Assembly (NCBI GenBank): GCA_030704615.1
Contig: CM060733.1
Coordinates: forward strand, 69,006,001 to 69,070,000
DNA from: Takakia lepidozioides
Lineage: Eukaryota; Streptophyta; Takakiopsida; Takakiales; Takakiaceae
Direction: 5' to 3'
Length of the DNA: 64,000 bases
A model generated the notes under the pieces. It was given only the letters and a program-made list of their open reading frames with translations, did no database searches and had not been told where the DNA came from. The translations under genes were made by a program, and so were the position numbers. Position 1 is the stretch's first letter; every line of letters starts with the position of its first letter. Positions 55,320 to 64,000 of this stretch are shown in pieces.

Positions 55320-55360
55320 GACTCTGCTCATGGCTCATGGCTCATGAAATAGCAGCCCCC
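55320..55360 (-). repeat. MULE-type right terminal repeat (unit 2)
   Basis: ctcatggctcatgaaatagcagccccc, the same end as at 26160-26188. Gypsy RNase H coding sequence starts directly after it. Confidence 0.75.
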
Positions 55361-55593
55361 GCACCAGTCTATAGATTGCTGAAGCAAGATGTCGAATATC
55401 GATGGTCTCCAGCTTGCCAGGAATCATTTGATTCACTAAAAAAGGCACTCACAGCAGCACCAATTCTGATAAATCCAAGATGGGATTACCATTTCATGTA
55501 CACAGTGATGCATCAGGCATTGCTTTGGGAGCGGTTCTAGCTCAGAATGTGACAGGCACAATAGATTCACCCATCTATTATGCAAGCAGATTG
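55361..55593 (+). pseudogene. Gypsy RT/RNase H fragment between two MULE ends
   Basis: Reads YRLLKQDVEYRWSPACQESF, LKKALTAAPILINPRW, then, after a one-base shift near 55500, HVHSDASGIALGAVLAQNVTG and SPIYYASRL, the RT-RNase H junction of a Ty3/gypsy pol. It resembles but differs from gypsy A. It is bounded by a MULE right end on one side and a MULE left end (55594) on the other. Whether it belongs to retrotransposon B cannot be shown here. Confidence 0.8.
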
Positions 55594-58500
55594 GAGGTTA
55601 GCTATTTCATGAGCATGAGCGGCATGAGCGGAGTAGCAAGACAATCGGTTTTCATGAGCAGAAGTACAAATTTCAAAAATAAAAAACATTATAAAACATT
55701 AATTTAATGCAATGTGTCAGAAAAAACAAATATATTATTCGGCACCTTGAAGGGAAAATTGTAGTTTTGAGAGTTGTGCTCATGATATTTTGTATTGTAG
55801 AAGGAACCCTCTCCAGCTTGACTACCACTCTCCCTCTAAGCGCGAAAAGTAGAAAAACGAAGTAACTCCCGATTTCTTGCAGGATTGCGTGCGTTGTTGC
55901 TTGTCTCTAGAAGCATCGGATTCCATGCCAATTCCCAGCGACATGTGCAAAAATGGCGCCGAATTTTGCGGTAATAGGGTCCGTCACCGGAAAAAACCGC
56001 GACGTATTTCGCGGTAATAGTTCTCTGGCGAAAAATGGTGCCGAATTCTGCGGCTATAGGTCCCCTCATGACAGGTGTGTAAGCCCAAAATTTGGAAATG
56101 TGGCGCCGAATTTCGGTACATGGTGTCGGGGATTGCACAGATGTTGGGCAGTTCTGGGCCATGTAACTGGAAATTCGGCGCCATTTTTCCAAACATCGTT
56201 CCCATGCATGTTCGGACTTAGCCAGTTTTCGGCCCAAAATAGGGAAATTTGGCGCCATTTTTCCAGACATAGGGGTACCGGTGCATGTTGGGACTTAGTC
56301 AGTTTTCGGCCCAAAATAGAGAAATTCGGCGCCATTTTTCCAGAAATGGCCCCACAACTGCTTCTGTTGGATCTCAGTTTGAATGGAATATTGCCTCATT
56401 CCAGGAGTTTTGGGGTACATTTCATTACACTGCAAAAAAAAGTCTAATACATGAAAATGCAATTGAAAATATCCATATGGAGGATTCCCTTTGCCCCATC
56501 AATGATTTCTGGAATCCCTAAGGAGGAGTTTGTGCAGCTCGTTCACGCTCAACGCGGGTGCATGAATAAAGTCATCAATAGTCACGTTCATCCTCAACCT
56601 CTTCAGGTAAATGTAATACAGATGCTTGCACGGATAATACTTTGAACCCTTCTTTGCTTCCATCAACGAGAAGTCCGTACAATTGCAAGTCGGCTCCACT
56701 CCAATCGTAATTGTGTATACATCGTCGCGTACAGCCGAGCCGGCCGTTGCCATCCGATAAACACGCCCAAGGCCGGGTGGAGGTGGCAATCCGAGTCTCA
56801 TTCAACTTGTTAGGAGGGTGTCGTCTCTTCACTCTTCCGAATCGCATCGTGGGATGTGCAAAATTGTCCAATCCGTCTCTACTGGACCGAGCAGTCTGCA
56901 ATGGCTGGGTCTGAGGAACTGGAAATGCGTGGGTCGGGACGTCCGTGCGTTGCACCATTCAAAATCCTGCTGCAGATAGAGCATCCGCCTCATTCTGAGA
57001 GAAACTGCAACCCGGCGCAACAGGCCAGACGCCCGGAGGCTCCGTCATTCCCTGAATCCCGTACTTGGGCTTGCCAAATACACAGGTCATTATGTCGTGC
57101 CTACAGAACCAAAATGTCTGCGTTGTGGCGTGAGCAAATGTGGGAGTCAAAAATCTGCCGCTGAAACAAGGTGCAGGTACAGCACCGTGTGGGTTCCTCC
57201 AAATCATCTCACCACAGCGTGCTCTCGTATCCACCCGGATGGCGCAACACTTCCCTCGAAATGCCGACAATGTCCTTGCAATTCTCCATTGTGACTCCGA
57301 CACTCTTGTCTCCACAATGGGAATGTTGTACTGTTTTACTACAGATGGCTCGTTATGTTGCCCGGGCACGTGCCCTGTGCTCAAAAGAGATGGCGATCTT
57401 GAACGTGCAGGACTTGCGGTGCTCGACGAGACCTCCTCGGGCAACATCACAGGACCACGAGGGAGCGTGCAAATATTCTTGTCAGCTTGCCATGAATCCT
57501 CTTCCCCGCCAGGTGCCTCGTCAAGTCTTCGTCTCACTGGACGGGTATGAACATCTCCTTCCAAATGTTGGCCTCTTCGAAGCAATGGCGTGTCCCGAAG
57601 GCCCTCTCGCAAGGCCGCCGCCCACTTCCGAGGATTCTTCGATCTAGAGGCAGTCCGCATCAGCATTTCCTGCCTGTCCGGCCCCAATCCCCACTGTTTC
57701 CCTTTCAAGAACTCGTTGTACCTGCATTGCTGCATAATTGACCTCACAATGTCCTCCGTTGTGGCAGTGAGGATGTCCACCAGATGCGCCGCAGAGGAGG
57801 CACGCCAGGAAGAATGCACTGATTCGGCCATGTTTGTCGTGGGCATGTCGGTGTCGGAGTCGAGACACATTTCCTGCACAAGCACATGTTGAGGTTACAA
57901 GCAAGTTACAAATAATGCCAAGAATAATATTCAACGGGACGCGAATTCGTGCATATAGTCGCCGAACTGGAGGAAACGATAATGCCACCATGCTAGCCAA
58001 CTGACCATTACTCCCTTGTCTGATTCCTTACAGCACCTGACGATGTCCACCAAGCCCGTATACATGCAAACTGTGTCTCTGCATCATCCAAGGTGGGAGC
58101 GCGCTTCCACGCAAGACACATGGAACGGTGCTTCTCTCTGAAATCTGGCGCCACGAGCCTGGTTGTGTACTACGAAAGGCTCTGCAGAAAATGGAACCCA
58201 CAAGATCTCTCCATGCCTTCCATGGGAACATTGGGGTCTTGCCCGTACACCCTTCGGATGGCAGCCCAATTTGCTTGTGCGTTGTCCGCCATGAAACCAC
58301 GGAAATTGGGAGGGGGCAATCCCGCCTTGGCCATCTGTTCGTTTATTCCCTGCCAAAGAAGCATCTCCGATTGTGTGTCCTCTCATTTCATCTCACAAAT
58401 AGCAATTGTCATTAGCATCCTGCAGTGGGTGTCGTAGACATGTGCACCCATTGTCACCCACTGGTGATTTGTAATTCGCTTGATATGGTCGAACATGACC

Positions 58501-59022
58501 CAACTGTTTGACAAGTCCCCACTCTCTGTCGACTAGTTGGACGCCGCTGCCAGGTCCACACGTGGACATTTTGAATACGAAACAACGATCTGCCTCAGTC
58601 CCTTGTCCTGGAAACCTACTTCCATGAATGTAGTCATATCCACATCGTCGCTTCACCTCCAGAATGGAGTGCATATCCGAGCCACGCCCAATTTTCTGTT
58701 TGCATGAGACAATGTGGTTTCGGACATTCGGTGAACAGACGTGGGACACCGACTCCAGCAATGCCTCCATTTCCTTGTCATCGAGAGGAACTCTATCGGA
58801 GCCGTCTTCCGACATAATTCTGGCCAATGCCATCTTATGGGCGGCTTGGAGCTGTATCTGTTTGGGTTTGGCACTCGGTCTCAACTTAACCTCCTCCTGA
58901 ACGAGCTGCTCTGCCTCGTGGGCAGCCTCCCGCGAGTTCCCCCTCGTCAATTTGTGACAATGGGATATAGAAATACAATAGAACCTAGTGAAAAACCAAA
59001 CAAAAATATAGATTGCATCATA
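55594..59022. mobile_element. MULE-like element W, left end and transposase (right end missing)
   Basis: Begins GAGGTTAGCTATTTCATGAGC with CATGAGC iterons, nearly identical for about 200 bp to the left end of element X. An extra 120-bp segment at 55795-55920 and the palindromic subterminal repeats (55940-56345) come next, then transposase copy C on the minus strand. Transposase homology ends at about 58965 and a CACTA left terminus begins at 59023. No right terminal repeat was found. Confidence 0.75.
56499..58968 (-). pseudogene. MULE-like transposase copy C (DDE and SWIM), near full length
   Basis: Read leftwards: EEVKLRPSAKPKQIQLQAAH, CSPNVRNHIVSCKQKIGRGS, MSTCGPGSGVQLV, then a deletion-frameshift near 58515. 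The frame is regained at LLWQGINEQM, NFRGFMADNAQANWAAIRRV and ERSCGFHFLQSL. A gap or intron follows, then 57885-56959 with DMPTTNMAESVHSSWRA, FRGKCCAIRVDTRARCGEMI and VFGKPKYGIQGMTEPPGVWP. Finally, at about 56780-56570, CNCTDF...YPCKHLYYIYLKRL, a CXC..CXH SWIM finger. The D of FMAD and the CGFHF motif support a MULE-type DDE fold, though a KDZ-type relationship is not excluded. The N-terminal Cys/His region is lost at the CACTA junction. Confidence 0.78.
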
Positions 59023-59150
59023 CACTACAACAAATTGCGGCTTTTACGTCTCTGTGTTATGACTGCAAATGCAGTCATGAAAGCCATTTACGACTTCCTG
59101 ACTCTGCAGACGTAAAGACCTAGTCAGTTGTGACATGGCAGATATGACTC
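59023..59150 (+). mobile_element. CACTA-3 left terminus (truncated copy)
   Basis: CACTACAACAAATTGCGGCTTTTACGTCTC followed by an AGTCAGTTGTGACATGG segment. This is the same family as CACTA-1, whose left end has CACCACAACAGATCCCGGC, CTTTTACGTCTG and AGTCAGTTGTGACAAA. The preceding trinucleotide is ATA. It interrupts element W. Gypsy gag sequence starts shortly after, so only the terminus is visible. Confidence 0.7.
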
Positions 59151-59189
59151 TCCAGGCTGGCTGTCACGTGGCGCCAACACAACTGGTGG

Positions 59190-60112
59190 GAGTGGCATCC
59201 ATTCTTCCCATGAGTGGGAATGTCACAAGCCCACTTGCAGTTGACCTACCCTGTTGCTCAGCCAAATGTGGCAACACCTGCTCTCCCCATGGGCACGGTG
59301 GCATCACATCCGTCAGCTTCTACTGCTGTAAGATCAGCCAGCAATAATAATATGAATTGTAATTCCGCATCTAATATTGGATATGTGCATGGTAATACTG
59401 CTGCTATGGTTCTTTGTTGCCCTGCTCATGGGTCTGTCCTCCCTGGTCACATTAACCATAGCTTGCCTTGTCATCTGATCCCTCAGCTAACTACTTACCC
59501 AGAATATACCATGGGAGAAGATTTGATAGATATCTTCAGATGTTTGAGGTAATTGTTGGTGTCAATGGAGTGCCTGAGAATTTCAAAATGGCGATTTTTA
59601 GGATGAGCATAAAGGGGCCAGCTCATGACTTACTACATGCGGCTGTCATGGATGATCCCAACCTCAACTGGGCAACTCTGGTGGAATGGGCAAAGACCTT
59701 GTTCAAACCTCCTGAGAGGCCTCTAGATTGTTTTGCCAAGTTTTCTGCTAGGACTTATCAACCTGGGAAATCCTTGTGGAAGTATTACATGGATCTTAAA
59801 TTTGCTGCTGTTGAAAATATCATAGACCCTGCAGAGAGAGATCGTATGGTTAAAAGGTATTTTCTCCTTGGGTTGCCTTCCACTGTTCAGAATTAGGCTC
59901 AGCGACATCATTTTGTCAATGACAAGACTATGTTAGCAGAAATTAATCTTAAAATGGCAGACTTGGCTGACAGCAAATCAATGCAACGTCATGCCAAGTT
60001 TCAAGCTCCAATGGGCTTAGAGCTTGGCATGCCTGCAACATCTTCATTGACTACACTGTCCGTTCAGTCATTCAGTAAAGCCAGCGTGTATGACTACCCC
60101 CACAGCTGCTAG
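59190..60112 (+). pseudogene. Gypsy C gag fragment
   Basis: An open frame at 59468-59896 encodes RRFDRYLQMFEVIVGVNGVP, FRMSIKGPAHDLLHAAVMDD, WATLVEWAKTLFKPPERPLD and YYMDLKFAAVENIIDPAERD, the retrotrans_gag core. Upstream, 59214-59552 is an Ala/Ser/Asn-rich N-terminal region in another frame. Downstream, after a stop at 59895, the sequence continues as HHFVNDKTMLAEINLKMADL. No zinc knuckle is reached before minus-strand pol sequence begins at about 60110. Confidence 0.75.
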
Positions 60113-60890
60113 AGAAGTGTTCCACCATCACCAACACATACTTGTTATGGCGAATCATTAGTGGCAATGGGCTTGCAAAGTCAAGACTCCAACGATAGCC
60201 CAAACCCATGATGGGTAAATGATGCAATTGTGGAGTAGGGGCGTTGAAAAAAGTCCGCACTCTATCACACATCATACACCTTGCCGCTAACTGCTGCACA
60301 TCCGTGTGCATGCCCCACCACCAGTACTGTCTTTGCAGCAAACTGTGAGTGCGTCGCACCCCAAAATGTCTCAACTCCTCATGGGCATGGCGTACCAATC
60401 ACGTTCGTTGTGTTGGATGAGGCACAATCCTCACACGTTCATCCTCCCATACTCGGAGTATGCGAGTCCCCTCTCACTTGAACCTCTTGGCTCGTTGTAG
60501 GATCCGATCTCTCTCCTTAGCAGTCACACTGGCTGCTGTTTCTCCGGTACGAAGGTAGGCCAACACTGCTGCATCTTCATGCACATCCTTAGCACCACCA
60601 AGCTCCTCACTGATCTCCGGATTGTCATGCACAATATCTACATGACCAATCGCATGCGATGGACCAGTTTGAGCTCTCATTGCTATAATGCACAAAAAGA
60701 CAGATACGTGTCATCCTGGCACCATCTCCTCATCCGTCTCACCATGCCACCAAGCTCTAGTATCATCGTGCTCGCTCGTGCATGGATTACAACTCAATCC
60801 ATCTGCATCCCGATTGATTATACCAGCTCGATGCACCACCTGGAAGTCGTACTCTTGAAGCATAATTGCCCATCGTTATTGAGCTAGGTT
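60110..60890 (-). pseudogene. Gypsy D pol fragment (RNase H end, H2C2, integrase start)
   Basis: Read leftwards: RWAIMLQEYDFQVVHRAG and NRDADGLS (end of RNase H) near 60880-60790; a linker at 60695-60474; and HAHEELRHFGVRRTHSLLQR, YWWWGMHTDV and CMMCDRVRTFF (H2C2 zinc domain). Then GLGYRWSLDFASPLP and NKYVLVMVEHFS begin the integrase core. The first catalytic Asp is in SLDFA. The fragment ends before the second. It is oriented against the neighbouring gag, so the two come from different elements. Confidence 0.82.
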
Positions 60891-61720
60891 GTAAGTTCTT
60901 TTGGCCAAAGAGGATTTGGTTTTAGGTGGTATGTTTTTGGCGGTTTTGGGTCTCTATGGACATGGTGGCCTTGAAGGGTATGGCGGCAGCCTGATAAGGC
61001 ACCGACCTGCTCCTTTTTAGGCCTGTTTCTGTTGAGTAGTGGATCACAGTGAGGTGTTCTTTGCATGCTTTAGCATGGAACTCTTGAAGGATGAGGATGG
61101 TAAGCTGCAATGGGATCCTACCTATAGTTTCGGCTTTGTCATGACATCAGGCCTATGACCTGCAATCTGGTTTTTTATATGCAAAAGAGGTTGGATCTCG
61201 GTTGTTCAAGCTGCTTGTATGTACAAATCTTGAACCTGCAATTTGACAGGCTGAGTTCACATTCCCTTGACACCTTGTATGATCACATGTCTCGGGGTGA
61301 ATATAAATGATATGGAATTTATTTCATCATGCCCAAGTAGGACTGCTTGGTGGCATATTGTGATTCTGACAAATTGCAGGCTGGTCCTTATGCCTTGGCT
61401 GATGCATGACCTACCATAATTAATGGCTGAAAAGGTAAGATGCTGCAACCTGTGGGTCATATCCAAGATGTATGTGTGAAAACGTGTCTTGAAATGGTAA
61501 TAGGGCAGGCTGGACCATGGTACCTTGCCCTTTGCATGACCTCAGCATTTTTATGCTCCTTCAATACATGACCTGCTGGTAAGGTATGTGTGCAGGCTGA
61601 ACCAAGAGGCCTTGCAACCTGCACAGGGGCAACAATATCTTATCTTGCCCCACACATGAACATATATTCATTGGCCAAGATGGCCGGATCTTGGGTGTTC
61701 AAGATGCTTGCATTCCCTAC
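60891..61720. other. Repeat-rich non-coding stretch
   Basis: Loose repeats of gcaggctgg, cttgcatgacct and ttcaag.tgcttg recur. Some reappear inverted at 62990-63600. No gene is recognised. Confidence 0.45.
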
Positions 61721-61901
61721 ATGAACAAACCCGCCCTCCCACCCTGTTTTATCATGATTGATTGGGTGATGTCATTTCATGGGAAGCTATGACAAGAATG
61801 GAGATGTTAGATGGTGCCCTGTTTTGGGTTGTTTATGTCTTTAATTGACAATGACCCTAGTGGGTCTTGTCCATGTCTTGATATGACATGAATATCTTCC
61901 C
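61721..61901 (+). repeat. Left arm of a large inverted repeat
   Basis: Pairs with 62785-62963 at roughly 85-90% identity by eye (for example tgtttatgtctttaattgac). The arms are separated by about 880 bp that contain one ORF. Confidence 0.85.
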
Positions 61902-62145
61902 TCTCTTTCGTGCTGCTCACCAAAAAAAAAAAACCACAGAGGGAAAGAGGGGGTAGAAAAAAGTTAATAAGAGAGAGGGAGAGAGTGGGAGAGTCAAGGT
62001 CAAGTTCGCAAGGTCAAGTTCTCACCTTGGTCACAAAGTTTATAGTAAAAGGTCCGTAGAGGCCATGCAAGGGCAATTGGCTCTTTTTTGAACCTTTGGA
62101 AGCTGTCTTTGGCATCCTGTGCACATTGGTTTCGTTCGATTGGTG

Positions 62146-62691
62146 TTATGTTGCCCCATCAAAAAAGTCTTTTACAGCCTCCTTCTCTTCATCCGGTACG
62201 TCCATAAAACCCAAAATTGGGTGATTGCTCACTGTGGGTACAAATTCCTTTTCAACAGTGGTCGAGGACTTCTGGGTGGACACAAGTAAGGCATCTTCAT
62301 TGTTATCCAGCCGAAGGGCATCCTCAATTGAGGAGCCTCTCTTTTCCCAAGCAGCAATCTCAGTAGCATCATCCTCCAATACTTCCAGTAACCTAGAGTG
62401 GTATTTCTGGAGTTTTTCCAGCCACATCCCATTCTTGTTTACCATAATGCCAAGAGCAACCCAGTCCTCCAAAGCTAGTGTTTCAAGTAATAAGACAGGT
62501 CGGTTATCACCGGCATCTTCAATAGCTTCAGATTCCAGCTTTTGTACAACAGCATGAAATTCACCTGATTTGACTTGTGCAAATGTGGCTTGCACTGCTG
62601 GAATAGGAGGGGGCAAGGGCAGCTGATATCCAAGGGCCTTAAGCTCATCTTTCCACTCAGATATGGCCTTGCTGCCAGGCCATCCAAGCAA
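62146..62691 (-). CDS. Hypothetical protein inside inverted repeat, 181 aa
   Basis: An open frame, possibly one exon, starting in SKAISEWKDELKALGYQLPL and ending VKDFFDGAT-stop. It is acidic and Leu/Glu-rich with predicted helices (LEKLQKYHSRLLEVLEDD, WEKRGSSIEDALRLDNN). I recognise no family, catalytic motif, signal peptide or membrane segment. The reading is uninterrupted and codon-like, unlike most of the window. It sits centrally between the inverted arms 61721-61901 and 62785-62963, so it may be the payload of a long-TIR element. It could also be a single exon of a host gene. Confidence 0.45.
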   Translation of the reverse strand: MLGWPGSKAISEWKDELKALGYQLPLPPPIPAVQATFAQVKSGEFHAVVQKLESEAIEDAGDNRPVLLLETLALEDWVALGIMVNKNGMWLEKLQKYHSRLLEVLEDDATEIAAWEKRGSSIEDALRLDNNEDALLVSTQKSSTTVEKEFVPTVSNHPILGFMDVPDEEKEAVKDFFDGAT

Positions 62692-62784
62692 CTTGTTAGT
62701 ACGTCACAATGGTGAGGCAATAACAAGAAATGAAGACGAGATAGTGTGTACAAAAACCACTAAGTACATTGGAACAGGAAGAGT

Positions 62785-62963
62785 GGGAAGATATTCATGT
62801 CATGTCAAGACATGGACAAGACCAACTAGGGTCATTGTCAATTAAAGACATAAACAGCCCCATGACAGGGCACCATCTAACATTTCCAGTCTTGTCATAA
62901 CACACCAAGTGACGCCACCCATTCAGTCATGATAAAACAGGGTGGGAGGGCGGGGTATGTTCA
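62785..62963 (-). repeat. Right arm of a large inverted repeat
   Basis: Complement of 61721-61901 with scattered mismatches. Outward of it lies a zone of tandem repeats. Confidence 0.85.
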
Positions 62964-63640
62964 TAATCAGATTCTTGTCATGTACCCAAGTGACCCTCTT
63001 GCACAATATAAGTCAGATTGCAGCCTCAGATTATCCATAAGATATGCACCATGCAAGATATCATGGGCATATAAGAACATCTTGCCACATTACAAATCCA
63101 AGATATGTATACACAAGTACCTTGAGGTGATCCAAGACAAGCATTATGCAAAGTAGGTAAGAACAGCCTGCCCTACAACACATTCAGGGAGTGTTCACAT
63201 CGGCAGCAGGAAGGACCAGCCTGCAATTAATTATACTTCGGGCCTGCCACCAAGTACACTTCTTGGGCATGACAAGACATATTGCAGCTTCACATTTGGC
63301 CAAATGTAAGCACCCCAAAGCATGCATCGTGCAAGGCCTTCTGGATATGTAAGAACAACCTGTCATTGTACATATTCAGGACTTGTGCACATAGGACTCT
63401 TGTTGGCCGAGCCTGCAGTAAATCAGACTCCAAACATGCAACCAAGTGAACACTTTGGGCATGACAAGACTGACTGCGACTTCATTCTACATCATGTACA
63501 GTTGCCCCAAGATATGCATCATGTAAGGCATTTTGGCATGGAAGAAAGGCCTGCCCTGTCACAGCATCCAGATATGGACACACATACAATTTGAGTGCCC
63601 AAGACCAAGTCCTCTTGGCCAAGATAAATCATACAATGCA
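62964..63640. repeat. Tandem repeats of about 190 bp next to the inverted repeat
   Basis: The phrase accaagtacacttcttgggc and its variant recur at about 63249 and 63440 together with gcatgacaagac and a following TGCARCTTC segment. Related forms lie near 62979 and 63598. Degenerate inverted counterparts (gcaggctggtcctt) occur near 61380. Confidence 0.5.
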
Positions 63641-64000
63641 GGTGGCTGTTCATATGGCAAAATAAAGTAACTAATCACTGGCCAGAGTCCTTTAGAGCTT
63701 ACCGTCACTGTTTCACAGAAGGCTAATGCCATGTTTTGCAAATAGAACCTCACTATGCTTCCACAACAAATCCAGGTCTAAAAACGGCCTGTCATTGCCT
63801 TATCAAGCTGTCTTCTTTAACAAAAACCAGACCTCCTCATCCTTAGAGCCAAACAGCCACTGATGACTTTACCCTTACACCATCAATCCTCTTTTAAGGT
63901 CAAAAAAAAGGAACCTAGTCTAAAAATCCACAGGCAAAGCTGTCAAAGATTCAAAACATGGTAGGATTCACATGTTGTATTGCATGAGACAAAGCTGCCA
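63641..64000. other. No recognisable gene
   Basis: I see no coding similarity or strong repeat in the final 360 bp. Confidence 0.4.

Larger units (their letters stand above)
53021..55360. repeat. Tandem duplication unit 2 (2.34 kb)
   Basis: Direct repeat of 50676-53020 (see that entry). It ends at 55360 with the MULE-type right terminal repeat, beyond which gypsy pol sequence begins. Confidence 0.85.

Overview
This is nuclear DNA from a plant-lineage (streptophyte) eukaryote. Three things point there: spliced genes with GT-AG introns, degenerate plant-type PPR/DYW repeats, and OSB-like PDF motifs for organellar single-stranded DNA binding. The transposons are TNP2-type CACTA, SWIM-domain MULE-like, Ty3/gypsy and tRNA-derived SINE. 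Exons resembling bacterial DNA polymerase III alpha (DnaE) suggest a seedless plant or charophyte alga rather than a seed plant, but I cannot name the species. I see no rRNA or complete tRNA gene, no CRISPR array and no clearly intact host gene. The window is a nested, decaying transposon landscape.

Layout. 1-9.3 kb: a minus-strand Ty3/gypsy element (gag, protease, RT, RNase H, integrase) with zinc-knuckle and coiled-coil reading frames beyond its integrase. 9.3-10.05 kb: a foldback element. 10.5-11.7 kb: gene and PPR remnants. About 13.96-15.09 kb: the 5' end of a second, plus-strand LTR retrotransposon (candidate LTR, primer-binding site, leader ORF). Its leader ORF is cut at 15092 by a roughly 28.3-kb CACTA insertion (15093-43371, 3-bp ACA target duplication) and resumes in frame at 43372. 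Its gag follows at 44129-45193, after a SINE with 14-bp target duplications.

Inside the 28-kb CACTA block lie: an 8.4-kb MULE-like transposon X (17823-26188, 10-bp target duplication); other MULE fragments; a TNP2 CACTA transposase with its own right terminus at 32799; and scattered fragments of organelle-related genes (PPR/DYW, OSB-like, DnaE). DnaE exons occur on both strands about 11 kb apart.

45.3-59.0 kb is dominated by the MULE-like family. It holds a nine-exon gene with a ParB/sulfiredoxin-like DGNHR motif and a degenerate DNA amino-methyltransferase-like C-terminal half. An array of quasi-palindromes follows, then a 2.34-kb tandem duplication carrying divergent pairs of an unrecognised gene family (WNCCxWT signature), and then a second transposase copy. 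59.0-60.9 kb: a CACTA left end and two gypsy fragments. 61.1-63.6 kb: a large inverted repeat around one unknown ORF.

How the parts may work together (inference): element X has a transposase gene on the minus strand and a methyltransferase-like gene tail on the plus strand between matching ends. The family therefore looks like a two- or three-gene transposon. Its DNA is filled with sites sharing the core CGG-YR-CCG, which also occur in three introns of the methyltransferase-like gene. That is the best candidate here for an undescribed system.
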